DNA of 64,000 bases from positions 64,501-128,500 of the forward strand of contig NZ_LNCD01000123.1 in the NCBI RefSeq assembly GCF_001542405.1, read 5' to 3'. Position 1 is the first letter of the stretch; the number at the start of each line of letters is the position of its first letter. Both the position numbers and the translations under genes were made by a program. The notes beneath the pieces were generated by a model. It was given only the letters and a program-made list of their open reading frames with translations, searched no databases and had not been told where the DNA came from. Positions 1 through 8,049 of the stretch are shown here, piece after piece. Origin of the DNA: Rhizobium altiplani (GTDB lineage: Bacteria; Pseudomonadota; Alphaproteobacteria; Rhizobiales; Rhizobiaceae).

Positions 1-709
1 TAAGACGGTTCTGCTGCAGAACATCGCGCACTCGATTACGGCGAATCATCCCGAGTGCTATCTGATTGTTCTTCTCATCGACGAACGTCCGGAAGAAGTC
101 ACGGACATGCAGCGTTCCGTTCGCGGCGAAGTCATCTCCTCGACGTTCGACGAACCCGCTGTACGCCATGTGCAGGTGGCGGAAATGGTTATCGAAAAGG
201 CAAAGCGCCTTGTGGAGCACGGCCGTGATGTTGTGATCCTGCTGGATTCGATTACGCGCCTCGGCCGCGCATACAACACGGTTGTCCCCTCGTCCGGTAA
301 GGTTCTCACGGGTGGCGTCGATGCGAACGCCCTGCAGCGCCCGAAGCGCTTCTTCGGCGCAGCGCGCAACATCGAAGAAGGTGGTTCGCTTACGATCATC
401 GCGACCGCGCTGATCGATACCGGCAGCCGCATGGACGAAGTGATTTTCGAAGAGTTCAAGGGAACCGGTAACTCGGAAATCGTTCTCGACCGTAAGGTTG
501 CCGATAAGCGTATCTTCCCGGCCATGGACATTTTGAAGTCCGGCACGCGTAAGGAAGACCTCCTCGTTCCGCGTCAGGATCTCCAGAAGATCTTCGTGCT
601 GCGCCGCATCCTGGCTCCGATGGGGACGACCGACGCGATCGAATTCCTGATCGACAAGTTGAAGCAGACGAAGAACAATCCGGACTTCTTCGATTCTATG
701 AATACGTGA
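1..709 (+). CDS. rho: Transcription termination factor Rho (C-terminal part, cut by window edge)
   Basis: Hexameric RNA-dependent ATPase that ends transcription at Rho-dependent sites. The gene starts left of the window; the visible 235 codons begin inside the Walker A loop (the first complete codons read KTVLLQNIAH). Further on are the LLIDERPEEVTDM segment, the Walker B stretch VVILLDSITRLGRAYN, the Q-loop region SSGKVLTGGVDANAL, and the R-loop region with GTGNSEIVLDRK, all typical of Rho. The C-terminus (DFFDSMNT) matches a normal Rho end, so only the N-terminal RNA-binding part is missing. A strong intrinsic terminator follows, and mnmE lies downstream on the same strand. Identification is near certain. 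Confidence 0.97.
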   Translation, partial: KTVLLQNIAHSITANHPECYLIVLLIDERPEEVTDMQRSVRGEVISSTFDEPAVRHVQVAEMVIEKAKRLVEHGRDVVILLDSITRLGRAYNTVVPSSGKVLTGGVDANALQRPKRFFGAARNIEEGGSLTIIATALIDTGSRMDEVIFEEFKGTGNSEIVLDRKVADKRIFPAMDILKSGTRKEDLLVPRQDLQKIFVLRRILAPMGTTDAIEFLIDKLKQTKNNPDFFDSMNT

Positions 710-730
710 TCCTTAGCCGGATTCTTTGAT

Positions 731-760
731 AAGCCGGTCACTGCTGTGGCCGGCTTTTCC
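731..760 (+). terminator. Intrinsic terminator after rho
   Basis: An 11-bp stem (731–741 with 746–756, one G-U pair) closes a TGCT tetraloop and is followed by a short T-run (TTTT from 755). It lies 22 bases after the rho stop and before the mnmE start, so it should separate the two transcripts. Confidence 0.8.
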
Positions 761-804
761 ATTTGTAGCGAAAACTCTCTTCAGCCTTGAACTGGAGTAG
801 TAAA

Positions 805-2118
805 ATGTCGTCTAACAACGAAACGATCTTCGCGCTCTCGAGTGGCCCTGTCCCGGCCGGCTTGGCCGTCGTTAGAATTAGTGGAGAGGAAGTGCCGGCG
901 GTTGTCGCCTCTCTCGTTGGCGACGTGCCGCCTGCGCGGCAGGCAGCATTACGATCGATTCGGACTCGTAATGGTCTTGTCATCGACACCGGCCTTATTC
1001 TGTTCTTTCCGGCACCCCATTCCTTTACCGGCGAGAATGTTGCCGAACTGCACCTGCATGGCGGCCGCGCGGTCGTCGACGCATTGCATCGTGAGCTCGT
1101 CCAATTCCGCAATCTGCGGCCGGCGGCACCAGGCGAATTTTCACGGCGAGCATTTGAGAACGGCAAGCTCGATCTAATCGAGATCGAAGGCTTGGCAGAT
1201 CTTATCGCCGCCGAGACTGAGATGCAGCGGCGTCTCGCGGTCGAGCAAAGCTCCGGGGGGTTGTCGTCGATCTACAACGGCTGGTCAGACAGGCTGACGC
1301 GTGCACGCGCACTGATCGAGGCCGAACTGGATTTTCCCGACGAAGAAGACGTTCCGGGTTCAGTCTCAGATCAGGTTTGGGCGGATGTGGCGAGCCTGGT
1401 TAACGAATTGAAAAGCCATCTGGAGCAACTCGAAGCCGGAGAGATCATCCGCGATGGGTTCAAGGTCGTCATAGCGGGCAGGCCGAATGCCGGCAAGTCG
1501 AGCCTTATGAACGCCTTGGCGAAACGCGATGTTGCGATCGTCACTGACATCGCTGGCACGACACGGGATGTGCTGCATGTCGATCTCAGCATGGATGGCT
1601 ATCTTGTCAAGCTCTACGACACTGCTGGTCTGCGCGAGACGGATGAGATCGTGGAGCGCGAGGGCATTCGACGGGCTGAGAAGATCATTGCAGAGGCCGA
1701 CCTGGTAATTTTCATCGAGGACGTATCGATTAAAAGTGAAGCTGAGGAAGTGCCCGACGATGCCGTTCTGGTAGGAACGAAATCCGATTTGCCGCGTCAA
1801 AGTGCTAGAGAGTATGATCTATTGATTTCGATCACGCACGGAATTGGTCTCGATGCGCTCCGAAGCTTGATCGTTGACCGCCTTAAAGCAAAGGTACATC
1901 CGCAGTCCATGGCGATCCCGAGCCGCGCACGCCACAAGGAAACACTGACACAGACATTGGCTGCGCTGCGAGCGTCACTTCATGACCCTCATCGTGGTCT
2001 GGATCTACGGGCCGAGGACCTGCGTGTCGCGAGTGACGCATTGGGACGAGTGACTGGGCGTGTGGATGTCGAGAATTTGCTTGATGTGATCTTCGGTGAA
2101 TTCTGCATCGGAAAATGA
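805..2118 (+). CDS. mnmE: tRNA uridine-5-carboxymethylaminomethyl GTPase MnmE (TrmE/ThdF)
   Basis: GTPase that works with MnmG to put the (carboxymethyl)aminomethyl group on wobble uridine 34 of some tRNAs. Starting at ATG 805 (GGAG 7 bases upstream) gives 437 residues, close to the usual 440–455. An N-terminal folate-binding domain is followed by a helical domain carrying an inserted G domain: P-loop GRPNAGKSS near residues 215–223, DTAG near 262 and TKSD near 315. The C-terminus is the family's catalytic CIGK (Cys about 434). An in-frame TTG at 787 is possible but has no better ribosome site. The TGA stop is itself part of a parS-like palindrome (2116–2131). mnmG follows about 105 bases later, the usual alphaproteobacterial order. 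Confidence 0.96.
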   Translation: MSSNNETIFALSSGPVPAGLAVVRISGEEVPAVVASLVGDVPPARQAALRSIRTRNGLVIDTGLILFFPAPHSFTGENVAELHLHGGRAVVDALHRELVQFRNLRPAAPGEFSRRAFENGKLDLIEIEGLADLIAAETEMQRRLAVEQSSGGLSSIYNGWSDRLTRARALIEAELDFPDEEDVPGSVSDQVWADVASLVNELKSHLEQLEAGEIIRDGFKVVIAGRPNAGKSSLMNALAKRDVAIVTDIAGTTRDVLHVDLSMDGYLVKLYDTAGLRETDEIVEREGIRRAEKIIAEADLVIFIEDVSIKSEAEEVPDDAVLVGTKSDLPRQSAREYDLLISITHGIGLDALRSLIVDRLKAKVHPQSMAIPSRARHKETLTQTLAALRASLHDPHRGLDLRAEDLRVASDALGRVTGRVDVENLLDVIFGEFCIGK

Positions 2119-2131
2119 TTCACGTGAAACA
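2116..2131. other. parS-like ParB-binding site overlapping the mnmE stop codon
   Basis: TGATTCACGTGAAACA matches the widely conserved parS consensus TGTTTCACGTGAAACA at 15 of 16 positions; the only change is T to A at position 3. Its first three bases are the mnmE TGA stop. The nearby parAB genes and two further copies support a real centromere function. Confidence 0.75.
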
Positions 2132-2154
2132 TCGGAATCATGCCCTGTCATCTG

Positions 2155-2168
2155 GTTTCACGTGAAAC
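2155..2168. other. parS-like ParB-binding site in the mnmE–mnmG gap
   Basis: GTTTCACGTGAAAC is a perfect 14-bp palindrome identical to the core of parS; the two flanking outer bases differ from consensus (G on each side of the core, where consensus has T and A). It lies 23 bases after the preceding site and 56 bases before mnmG. Confidence 0.75.
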
Positions 2169-2224
2169 GCCTTGACTCCCTGGGCGACATCGCTCATCAC
2201 CTGACGATCTCAGGAGCTTAAATA

Positions 2225-4099
2225 ATGGATACCTCACGGTTCGATGTCATCGTCATCGGAGGCGGGCATGCTGGATGCGAAGCCGCTGCCGCCGCCGCGC
2301 GCCTTGGAGCGAACACGGCGCTGGTGACTCATCGTCGCGATACCATCGGGATCATGTCTTGCAATCCGGCGATTGGAGGACTTGGCAAAGGACACCTGGT
2401 CCGAGAGATCGATGCCATGGACGGTCTGATGGGCCGCGTTGCTGATGCGGCCGGCATTCAGTTCCGGATGCTGAATCGAAAGAAGGGGCCGGCTGTTCGC
2501 GGCCCGCGTAGCCAAGCGGATCGGAAGCTCTATCGGCAGGCTATGCTTGCGGAGATCGAGAGCATTGAGAATCTCACTGTGGTCGAGGGCGACGCGTTCG
2601 ATCTATCTATTAAAGACGGTCGGATCGCCGCGGTTGTCATGAAAGATAGCCGGATTCTCAAGTGCGCATCAGTTGTGTTGACAACGGGGACCTTCCTGCG
2701 TGGACTCATTCACATCGGCGACCAAAAGATACCCGCAGGTCGCGTTGGTGAAGAGCCATCGGTGGGGCTTTCTCAAACGCTCTTAAAATTGGGCGTTCGT
2801 CTCGGGCGGCTGAAGACCGGAACGCCGGCGCGGCTGGATGGGACGACGATCGATTGGGAGAGTGTCGGCCAACAGGGAGCGGACGAGGATCCTGTCCCCT
2901 TCTCTTTTATGACAGATCATATCTTGAACCCACAAATCACCTGTGGCGTTACGCGCACGACGGAGGCGACCCATCGCATCATCGTCGAGAATTTGAAGCG
3001 TTCGGCCATGTATTCGGGGCAGATTGAAGGCGTCGGACCTCGCTATTGCCCGTCGATCGAGGATAAGCTTGTTAAGTTTGGCGAACGTGACGGACACCAA
3101 GTCTTTCTTGAGCCGGAAGGCCTGGATGACAGCACAGTCTATCCCAACGGTATCTCGACATCCCTCCCCGCCGAGATCCAGGATGCGTTCATTCATACCA
3201 TTCCTGGTCTCGAACGGGTCCGCATTGTGCAGCCGGGTTATGCAATTGAGTACGATCATGTCGATCCGCGCGAGTTGAAACCATCGCTCGAAGTGAAGAA
3301 GATGCCAGGCCTGTTTTTGGCTGGGCAGATCAATGGAACGACGGGATACGAGGAGGCTGGAGCTCAAGGCCTCGTCGCTGGCATCAATGCTGCGCGCCTG
3401 GCTGGCGGTCAGGACGAGGTTCGCTTCAGCAGAACCGATTCCTATATCGGTGTGATGGTGGATGACCTGACCTCGCGCGGGGTTGCTGAACCATACCGTA
3501 TGTTCACATCTCGGGCCGAATACCGCTTATCGTTGAGGGCTGACAATGCGGATGTCCGGCTGACGCCGTTGGCAATACAGATAGGCGCAGCCTCGGCCGG
3601 TCGTCGGGACCGTTTTCAAGCCTATGGCGAGGCGCTGGATGCGGGCCGCGCTCAGTTGGCATCACTTTCCGTGACGCCAAGCGAAGCGGGGCGATTCGGT
3701 CTAAAGCTGAACCAGGACGGCCAACGGCGGTCGGCGTATGAGCTTCTGTCCTACCCGGATATTAGCTTGCCGGATCTTGCGCCGATCTGGCCAGAACTAA
3801 GAGAGCTGAATGGCCGCGTGGCTGAAGCTCTGGAGATCGAAGCGAGCTATGCGGTTTACATGGAACGGCAGTCGGCTGATATCGCTCACGTAAAGCGGGA
3901 TGAAGACCGCGTGATACCGGCCGACTTCGATTTCAATGTGTTGTCCGGTCTGTCTAACGAACTGAAGCAGAAGTTGCGTACTATCCGTCCCTACAACGTT
4001 GCACAGGCAACAAAGATCGATGGGATGACGCCCGCGGCGATCTCGTTGTTGCTCGTGCACCTGCGTCGCGGCGCGACAAATGTTGCGGCATCCGCTTGA
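2225..4099 (+). CDS. mnmG: tRNA uridine-5-carboxymethylaminomethyl modification enzyme MnmG (GidA)
   Basis: FAD- and NADH-dependent partner of MnmE in wobble-uridine modification. 624 residues, normal for the family. The N-terminal dinucleotide-binding motif IGGGHAGCEAA lies at residues 11–21, followed by the conserved SCNPAIGGLGKGH stretch (Cys46) and PRYCPSIEDK with the conserved Cys275. The GTTGYEEAGAQGL motif and the helical C-terminal domain that contacts MnmE are present. The ATG at 2225 has GGAG 8 bases upstream. The 3' end lies 32 bases before the rsmG ATG chosen here, so the two are probably co-transcribed. Confidence 0.97.
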   Translation: MDTSRFDVIVIGGGHAGCEAAAAAARLGANTALVTHRRDTIGIMSCNPAIGGLGKGHLVREIDAMDGLMGRVADAAGIQFRMLNRKKGPAVRGPRSQADRKLYRQAMLAEIESIENLTVVEGDAFDLSIKDGRIAAVVMKDSRILKCASVVLTTGTFLRGLIHIGDQKIPAGRVGEEPSVGLSQTLLKLGVRLGRLKTGTPARLDGTTIDWESVGQQGADEDPVPFSFMTDHILNPQITCGVTRTTEATHRIIVENLKRSAMYSGQIEGVGPRYCPSIEDKLVKFGERDGHQVFLEPEGLDDSTVYPNGISTSLPAEIQDAFIHTIPGLERVRIVQPGYAIEYDHVDPRELKPSLEVKKMPGLFLAGQINGTTGYEEAGAQGLVAGINAARLAGGQDEVRFSRTDSYIGVMVDDLTSRGVAEPYRMFTSRAEYRLSLRADNADVRLTPLAIQIGAASAGRRDRFQAYGEALDAGRAQLASLSVTPSEAGRFGLKLNQDGQRRSAYELLSYPDISLPDLAPIWPELRELNGRVAEALEIEASYAVYMERQSADIAHVKRDEDRVIPADFDFNVLSGLSNELKQKLRTIRPYNVAQATKIDGMTPAAISLLLVHLRRGATNVAASA

Positions 4100-4131
4100 C
4101 GTTATCCTATGCAATCGGCGAGAGTCCTACC

Positions 4132-4749
4132 ATGCAACTGAACGGCCGACGTGTTTCACGTGAAACACAGGAGCGTCTCGAACACTTTGTGGCCCTCTTT
4201 CAAAAGTGGGCGAAGTCGATCAACCTGACTGCACCGTCAACGCTCGCCGATGCCTGGAGCCGGCATATTGCAGACTCGGTGCAAATCTTCCAGCTCCAGC
4301 CGTTCCCTCGCACGTGGATTGACCTAGGCAGCGGGGGTGGCTTTCCGGGCATTGTGACGGCCATCATGCTGGCGGAGCTCAGCGATGGATGGGTCCATCT
4401 CGTGGAAAGCAATCACAAGAAGGCGGCCTTTCTGCGCACGGCGCTCCGGGAAACCGGCGGCAGAGGCTCTATTCACGCTGTTCGAATAGAAGACGCCCCT
4501 GCCATCGTGGAGAACTGCGACTTTGTTTCCGCGCGAGCGCTTGCGGACCTAGGCAAATTGCTGGGCTTTATTGAACCGTGGTCGAAACGGAATGAAAACC
4601 TCCGAGCTTACTTTCATAAAGGCCGGGATTACCGGAGCGAGATCGAGAAAGCGCATGGTGACTGGAGATTCGATCTGTTAGAACATAAAAGCGCTGTCGA
4701 GCAGGATTCCGTCGTTTTGGAAATCTTCAATCTCCAGCGTGTGGCTTAA
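4132..4749 (+). CDS. rsmG: 16S rRNA (guanine527-N7)-methyltransferase RsmG (GidB)
   Basis: SAM-dependent methyltransferase that makes m7G527 in 16S rRNA. From ATG 4132 the protein has 205 residues, with SAM-binding motif DLGSGGGFPG at residues 64–73 and the conserved ALFQKWAKSINL helix near 21–32. An in-frame TTG at 4096 would overlap the mnmG stop and add 12 residues; I prefer 4132 because MQLNGRRVSRETQERL is the usual rhizobial N-terminus. Codons 7–12 are written by a perfect parS palindrome, so VSRET reflects both protein and centromere constraint. parA follows 17 bases downstream. Confidence 0.95.
   Translation: MQLNGRRVSRETQERLEHFVALFQKWAKSINLTAPSTLADAWSRHIADSVQIFQLQPFPRTWIDLGSGGGFPGIVTAIMLAELSDGWVHLVESNHKKAAFLRTALRETGGRGSIHAVRIEDAPAIVENCDFVSARALADLGKLLGFIEPWSKRNENLRAYFHKGRDYRSEIEKAHGDWRFDLLEHKSAVEQDSVVLEIFNLQRVA
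4151..4168. other. Perfect parS site inside rsmG
   Basis: GTGTTTCACGTGAAACAC is a perfect 18-bp palindrome containing the exact 16-bp parS consensus (4152–4167). It sits in the first dozen codons of rsmG and about 600 bp before parA. This is the best ParB nucleation site in the window. Confidence 0.92.
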
Positions 4750-4766
4750 CAGATCGGGCTTTGGCT

Positions 4767-5561
4767 ATGGCTGGCGAACGAAATCGTATAATCACCATCG
4801 CAAATCAGAAAGGTGGCGTCGGCAAGACCACGACTGCCATCAACTTGGCAACAGCTCTGGCCGCGATCGGCGAGCGGGTCTTGATCGTCGATCTCGATCC
4901 GCAGGGTAACGCCAGCACGGGCTTGGGGATCGATCGCAAACATCGCCGGCTATCTTCCTATGATCTTTTGCTCGGTGACTACGGCATCGAAGAAGCGTCG
5001 CAGGAAACCGCTGTTCCAAACCTCTACATCGTGCCGTCGACGATGGACTTGCTCGGCATTGAGATGGAGATTGCGAGCCAAAGCGATCGCGTTTTCAAAC
5101 TCAAGAAGGCTTTCGCGAAAGAAGAGGCTTTCCGCTTCTCATATATTCTCGTTGACTGCCCGCCCTCCTTCAATCTGCTCACGATGAATGCGATGGCGGC
5201 CGCACATTCGGTGCTTGTGCCTCTGCAATGTGAGTTCTTTGCATTGGAAGGACTGAGTCAGCTCCTGGAGACGGTCGATCAGGTTCGACGTACCGTAAAT
5301 CCCCACCTCGATATCCAGGGGATAGTGTTGACGATGTTCGATTCCCGCAACAATCTTGCGCAACAGGTTGTTAACGATGTTCGCACGCATCTAGGAGAGA
5401 AGGTCTACCACACGTTGATTCCTCGAAATGTTCGCGTGTCTGAGGCACCCTCCTATGGCAAGCCAGCAATTCTGTACGACCTGAAGTGCGCCGGCAGTCA
5501 GGCATATCTCCAGCTGGCGTCGGAAGTTATTCAGCGCGAACGGCGGCGTCTCGCGGCGTGA
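4767..5561 (+). CDS. parA: Chromosome-partitioning ATPase ParA (Soj)
   Basis: Deviant-Walker-A ATPase that binds nucleoid DNA and moves ParB–parS complexes during segregation. From ATG 4767 it has 264 residues. The signature loop KGGVGKTT (residues 15–22, with both lysines), VLIVDLDPQGN (Walker A', near 38) and ILVDCPPS (Walker B) are intact. An in-frame TTG at 4761 is an alternative start two codons upstream; neither has a strong ribosome site, consistent with translational coupling to rsmG. The lack of an N-terminal DNA-binding domain marks it as a chromosomal (type Ib-like) ParA rather than a RepA from a repABC plasmid. parB follows 26 bases later. Confidence 0.96.
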   Translation: MAGERNRIITIANQKGGVGKTTTAINLATALAAIGERVLIVDLDPQGNASTGLGIDRKHRRLSSYDLLLGDYGIEEASQETAVPNLYIVPSTMDLLGIEMEIASQSDRVFKLKKAFAKEEAFRFSYILVDCPPSFNLLTMNAMAAAHSVLVPLQCEFFALEGLSQLLETVDQVRRTVNPHLDIQGIVLTMFDSRNNLAQQVVNDVRTHLGEKVYHTLIPRNVRVSEAPSYGKPAILYDLKCAGSQAYLQLASEVIQRERRRLAA

Positions 5562-5587
5562 TTTGAAAGAGAATGGCGAGTTTAGAT

Positions 5588-6472
5588 ATGAGCGATGACA
5601 TCTCGAAAAGAAGGCTCGGCCGCGGGCTGGCCGCATTGATTGGTGAGATGGATCAACCGATGCCCGTTGATGCCGGCAAGCCCGGGGTCAGCGCCGATCG
5701 GATGGTCCCGATCGAGTTCGTCAGTCGCAATCCGCGCAATCCTCGACGGTTTTTTGACGATGGCGAATTGCATGAGCTCGCGGGTTCGATCCGGCAGCAC
5801 GGTATCGTGCAGCCCATTGTGGTTCGCACATTGGCCGCCAGCCAGTTCGAGATTATAGCCGGCGAGAGACGGTGGCGCGCGGCACAGCTTGCAGGCCTCG
5901 TTGAGATCCCGGTGATCGTGCGCGATGTCGATGACAAAACCGCTCTTGAGATTGCAATCGTAGAGAACGTTCAGCGCTCCGACCTCAATCCGCTGGAAGA
6001 GGCCCTCGGCTACGAGCAGTTGATGGCGGAGTATGGCTATACCCAGAACGATCTCGGCGAAATTATCGGCAAGAGCCGCAGTCACGTGGCGAATTCGCTG
6101 CGTCTCTTGAAACTGCCAGAGCCCGTTCGGGACCTTTTGGCCGCGGGAAGCCTCTCGGCCGGTCATGCCCGCGCCTTGGTGCCGACGTCCGATCCGACCG
6201 CCCTCGCCCGCACGATCGTTTCGAAAGGCATGTCGGTCCGTGACGCGGAGCGTTTGGCGCAGAATGATATCAAGGCTCAGTCGGAGCCGAAGATTCCGGG
6301 GCATCAGAAGGATCAGAAGGATTCAGATACGCTCGCCCTGGAACGAACCTTGTCGGATACGCTCGGCCTGGACGTGACGATCAATCACAAGGCAGGCGGC
6401 GGCCAGATCAGAATTTCCTATAAGTCGTTGGAACAATTGGAAGAAATCTGCCGGCTGCTCGAGCGCCGCTAA
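5588..6472 (+). CDS. parB: Chromosome-partitioning protein ParB (Spo0J), CTPase clamp
   Basis: Binds parS, loads onto DNA as a CTP-dependent sliding clamp, and stimulates ParA. From ATG 5588 it is 294 residues, preceded by GGCGAG 7 bases upstream; the ATG at 5573 would add five residues (MASLD) and cannot be excluded. MSDDISKRRLGRGLAALIGE is the typical ParA-interacting N-terminus. GERRWRAA (residues 92–99) is the arginine-rich CTP-binding motif, ENVQR follows, and the helix-turn-helix region around YTQNDLGEIIGKSRSHVAN recognises parS. The C-terminal dimerisation domain is present. It converges on holA with only 9 bases between the genes. Confidence 0.95.
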   Translation: MSDDISKRRLGRGLAALIGEMDQPMPVDAGKPGVSADRMVPIEFVSRNPRNPRRFFDDGELHELAGSIRQHGIVQPIVVRTLAASQFEIIAGERRWRAAQLAGLVEIPVIVRDVDDKTALEIAIVENVQRSDLNPLEEALGYEQLMAEYGYTQNDLGEIIGKSRSHVANSLRLLKLPEPVRDLLAAGSLSAGHARALVPTSDPTALARTIVSKGMSVRDAERLAQNDIKAQSEPKIPGHQKDQKDSDTLALERTLSDTLGLDVTINHKAGGGQIRISYKSLEQLEEICRLLERR

Positions 6473-6481
6473 ATGGAATCG

Positions 6482-7516
6482 CTATCGGCGCGCCGATTGC
6501 AGCGTCGTCGATAGCAGGCTCTGTAGGGCGATGCTGTCTTCCAACGACGCCCGTTTGCGCGTCTGCAGGATTGCCGCTTGCAGACGGTTTGCTTCGCGTG
6601 CCACCGCTTCTGCGGACCAGGTACGCAATGCTTGCTCGATAATCGGCTTGCGTCGGAAATGCAGATGACGACCAAGCGTCTGCATGACCTGAGCGGCCGA
6701 CAATCGCTTCTCCTCCATCTCCGTCTTCATGGCGTCGAGCAACTGAAACTGCTTCAGACAGGCCTGGATCACAACAAACACCGCCGTCTTCGACGATATG
6801 ATCTTTTGCATTGCATGCAGGAAGCTGCTTGGATTTCCGCTAAGGACGGCATCGACGGCGTCGTCCACCGAGATGGCGCTGGCGTCGCCTATTATTTCCG
6901 TAACGTGGTGCTCTTCGATGGTCGATTTTCCCCGACAATAGAGCGCCAGCTTTCGCAGTTCGTTGCGAGAGGCAATCCGATCCCCCCCTATCAGCTCCAG
7001 CAGGGCCTGGCGTGCATCGGGCGTGATGCCCAGGCCAGCGCTTGAAAGTTCGCTATCTATCAGGCCGTTGAGGGCGCGGGCATCGTCGGCATAGCAGGGT
7101 ATCGCCATGACAGTGCGTGCTGTTTCGGCGGCTTTCCGCAGCAGCGAGCCCTTCTTGAGGTCACCGCCCTCGATAAGAACGAATGTGCCGTCCGGCATGT
7201 TCGCTGAAAGAACCTGGAGGGAGTCGACAAGATATTTCTCGTTGGCTGCACCACGGATCCAGATGAGCTTGTCACCTCCGAAAAGGCCAATTGCTCCCGC
7301 CTCGTCCAAGAGGCGACCTTGATCGCGCTGTAGGTCGCCGATATCGAGCTTGATCAGCGAAAACGGATCATCCAATGCCACGCCCGTCCTGCCGGCCAGC
7401 GAGGTGGCGCGCTCCGAAACAAGACCGCGATCCGGCCCATAAATCACAAAGAGCCGGTAGTTGCGGGCGGATCGCTCAAGAAAGCCTTCAAACTCGTGCG
7501 ATTTGATTTCCGCCAT
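6482..7516 (-). CDS. holA: DNA polymerase III subunit delta (HolA)
   Basis: Subunit of the clamp loader that opens the beta sliding clamp. 344 residues, the normal size. It has the family's N-terminal FVIYGPDRGLVSERA stretch, the KLIWIRGA and GTFVLIEGGDLKKGSLLRK segments, and a helical C-terminal domain; like other delta subunits it lacks a functional P-loop. Its ATG (7516) is 11 bases from the lptE stop, and leuS–lptE–holA run together on the minus strand, the same order as in other bacteria. The 3' end abuts parB with no room for a terminator hairpin. Confidence 0.92.
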   Translation of the reverse strand: MAEIKSHEFEGFLERSARNYRLFVIYGPDRGLVSERATSLAGRTGVALDDPFSLIKLDIGDLQRDQGRLLDEAGAIGLFGGDKLIWIRGAANEKYLVDSLQVLSANMPDGTFVLIEGGDLKKGSLLRKAAETARTVMAIPCYADDARALNGLIDSELSSAGLGITPDARQALLELIGGDRIASRNELRKLALYCRGKSTIEEHHVTEIIGDASAISVDDAVDAVLSGNPSSFLHAMQKIISSKTAVFVVIQACLKQFQLLDAMKTEMEEKRLSAAQVMQTLGRHLHFRRKPIIEQALRTWSAEAVAREANRLQAAILQTRKRASLEDSIALQSLLSTTLQSARR

Positions 7517-7527
7517 GCATCCGCTCC

Positions 7528-8049
7528 TCAGCGGCCAAGCGCAGCCGCAATATCGGCACCAACGAACTCAGCAGCCTGCCGTGCGGCGCGGTTCTCGGCG
7601 TCGCGGATGGCGCGTTGCTTGGCAAATTCCTGAGCTGGGAAGTCGACCAGCGCAGTAGCATAACGATTGCCGGCCTTGATGACGTGGCCGTCCTTTGTGG
7701 ACTTCAGAGTGTAGTCGACGCTGACGGTCGCACGTCCGGCAAGCGATTCGTCTGACGACGCCACCAGCAGCGTGCTGATGACATTCGAGCGAGCGCTGAA
7801 TTCAACCTTGTATTCGGGATTCTCAGGCTCGCCGGCGCCACGCGAAGCGATAAAAATCAGTCGATTGCGAACCTCTTGCTCAACGCGGCTCCCCGCTTCC
7901 GAGAAACCGACGGACGCCAGCTTGCCCGCAGCGCCGGAACTTTCGGAATAAAGAGGGCGAACCTGGCAGGATGCGAGAAAAGCCGTGGACGCTAGGATTG
8001 CGGCAATGCCGGTGCCGCGCACCAGCTTAAAAGCGATATCAAACGACAA
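7528..8049 (-). CDS. lptE: LPS-assembly lipoprotein LptE
   Basis: Outer-membrane lipoprotein that plugs the LptD barrel and helps place lipopolysaccharide on the cell surface. 173 residues. A hydrophobic signal segment ends in lipobox LASC (Cys28), followed by the conserved QVRPLYSES. The start used here is TTG, overlapping the end of leuS by 11 bases; a stop two codons further upstream rules out a longer form, and an internal GTG at 8022 is the only other plausible start (it would still keep the lipobox). The position between leuS and holA is the classic lptE locus. Sequence conservation in this family is low, so the call rests largely on lipobox and context. Confidence 0.88.
   Translation of the reverse strand: MSFDIAFKLVRGTGIAAILASTAFLASCQVRPLYSESSGAAGKLASVGFSEAGSRVEQEVRNRLIFIASRGAGEPENPEYKVEFSARSNVISTLLVASSDESLAGRATVSVDYTLKSTKDGHVIKAGNRYATALVDFPAQEFAKQRAIRDAENRAARQAAEFVGADIAAALGR

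Noticed and set aside
2116..6472. Possible replication origin near parAB/parS
   Set aside because: No dnaA gene, no DnaA-box cluster and no AT-rich unwinding region seen; parS sites alone do not mark the origin.
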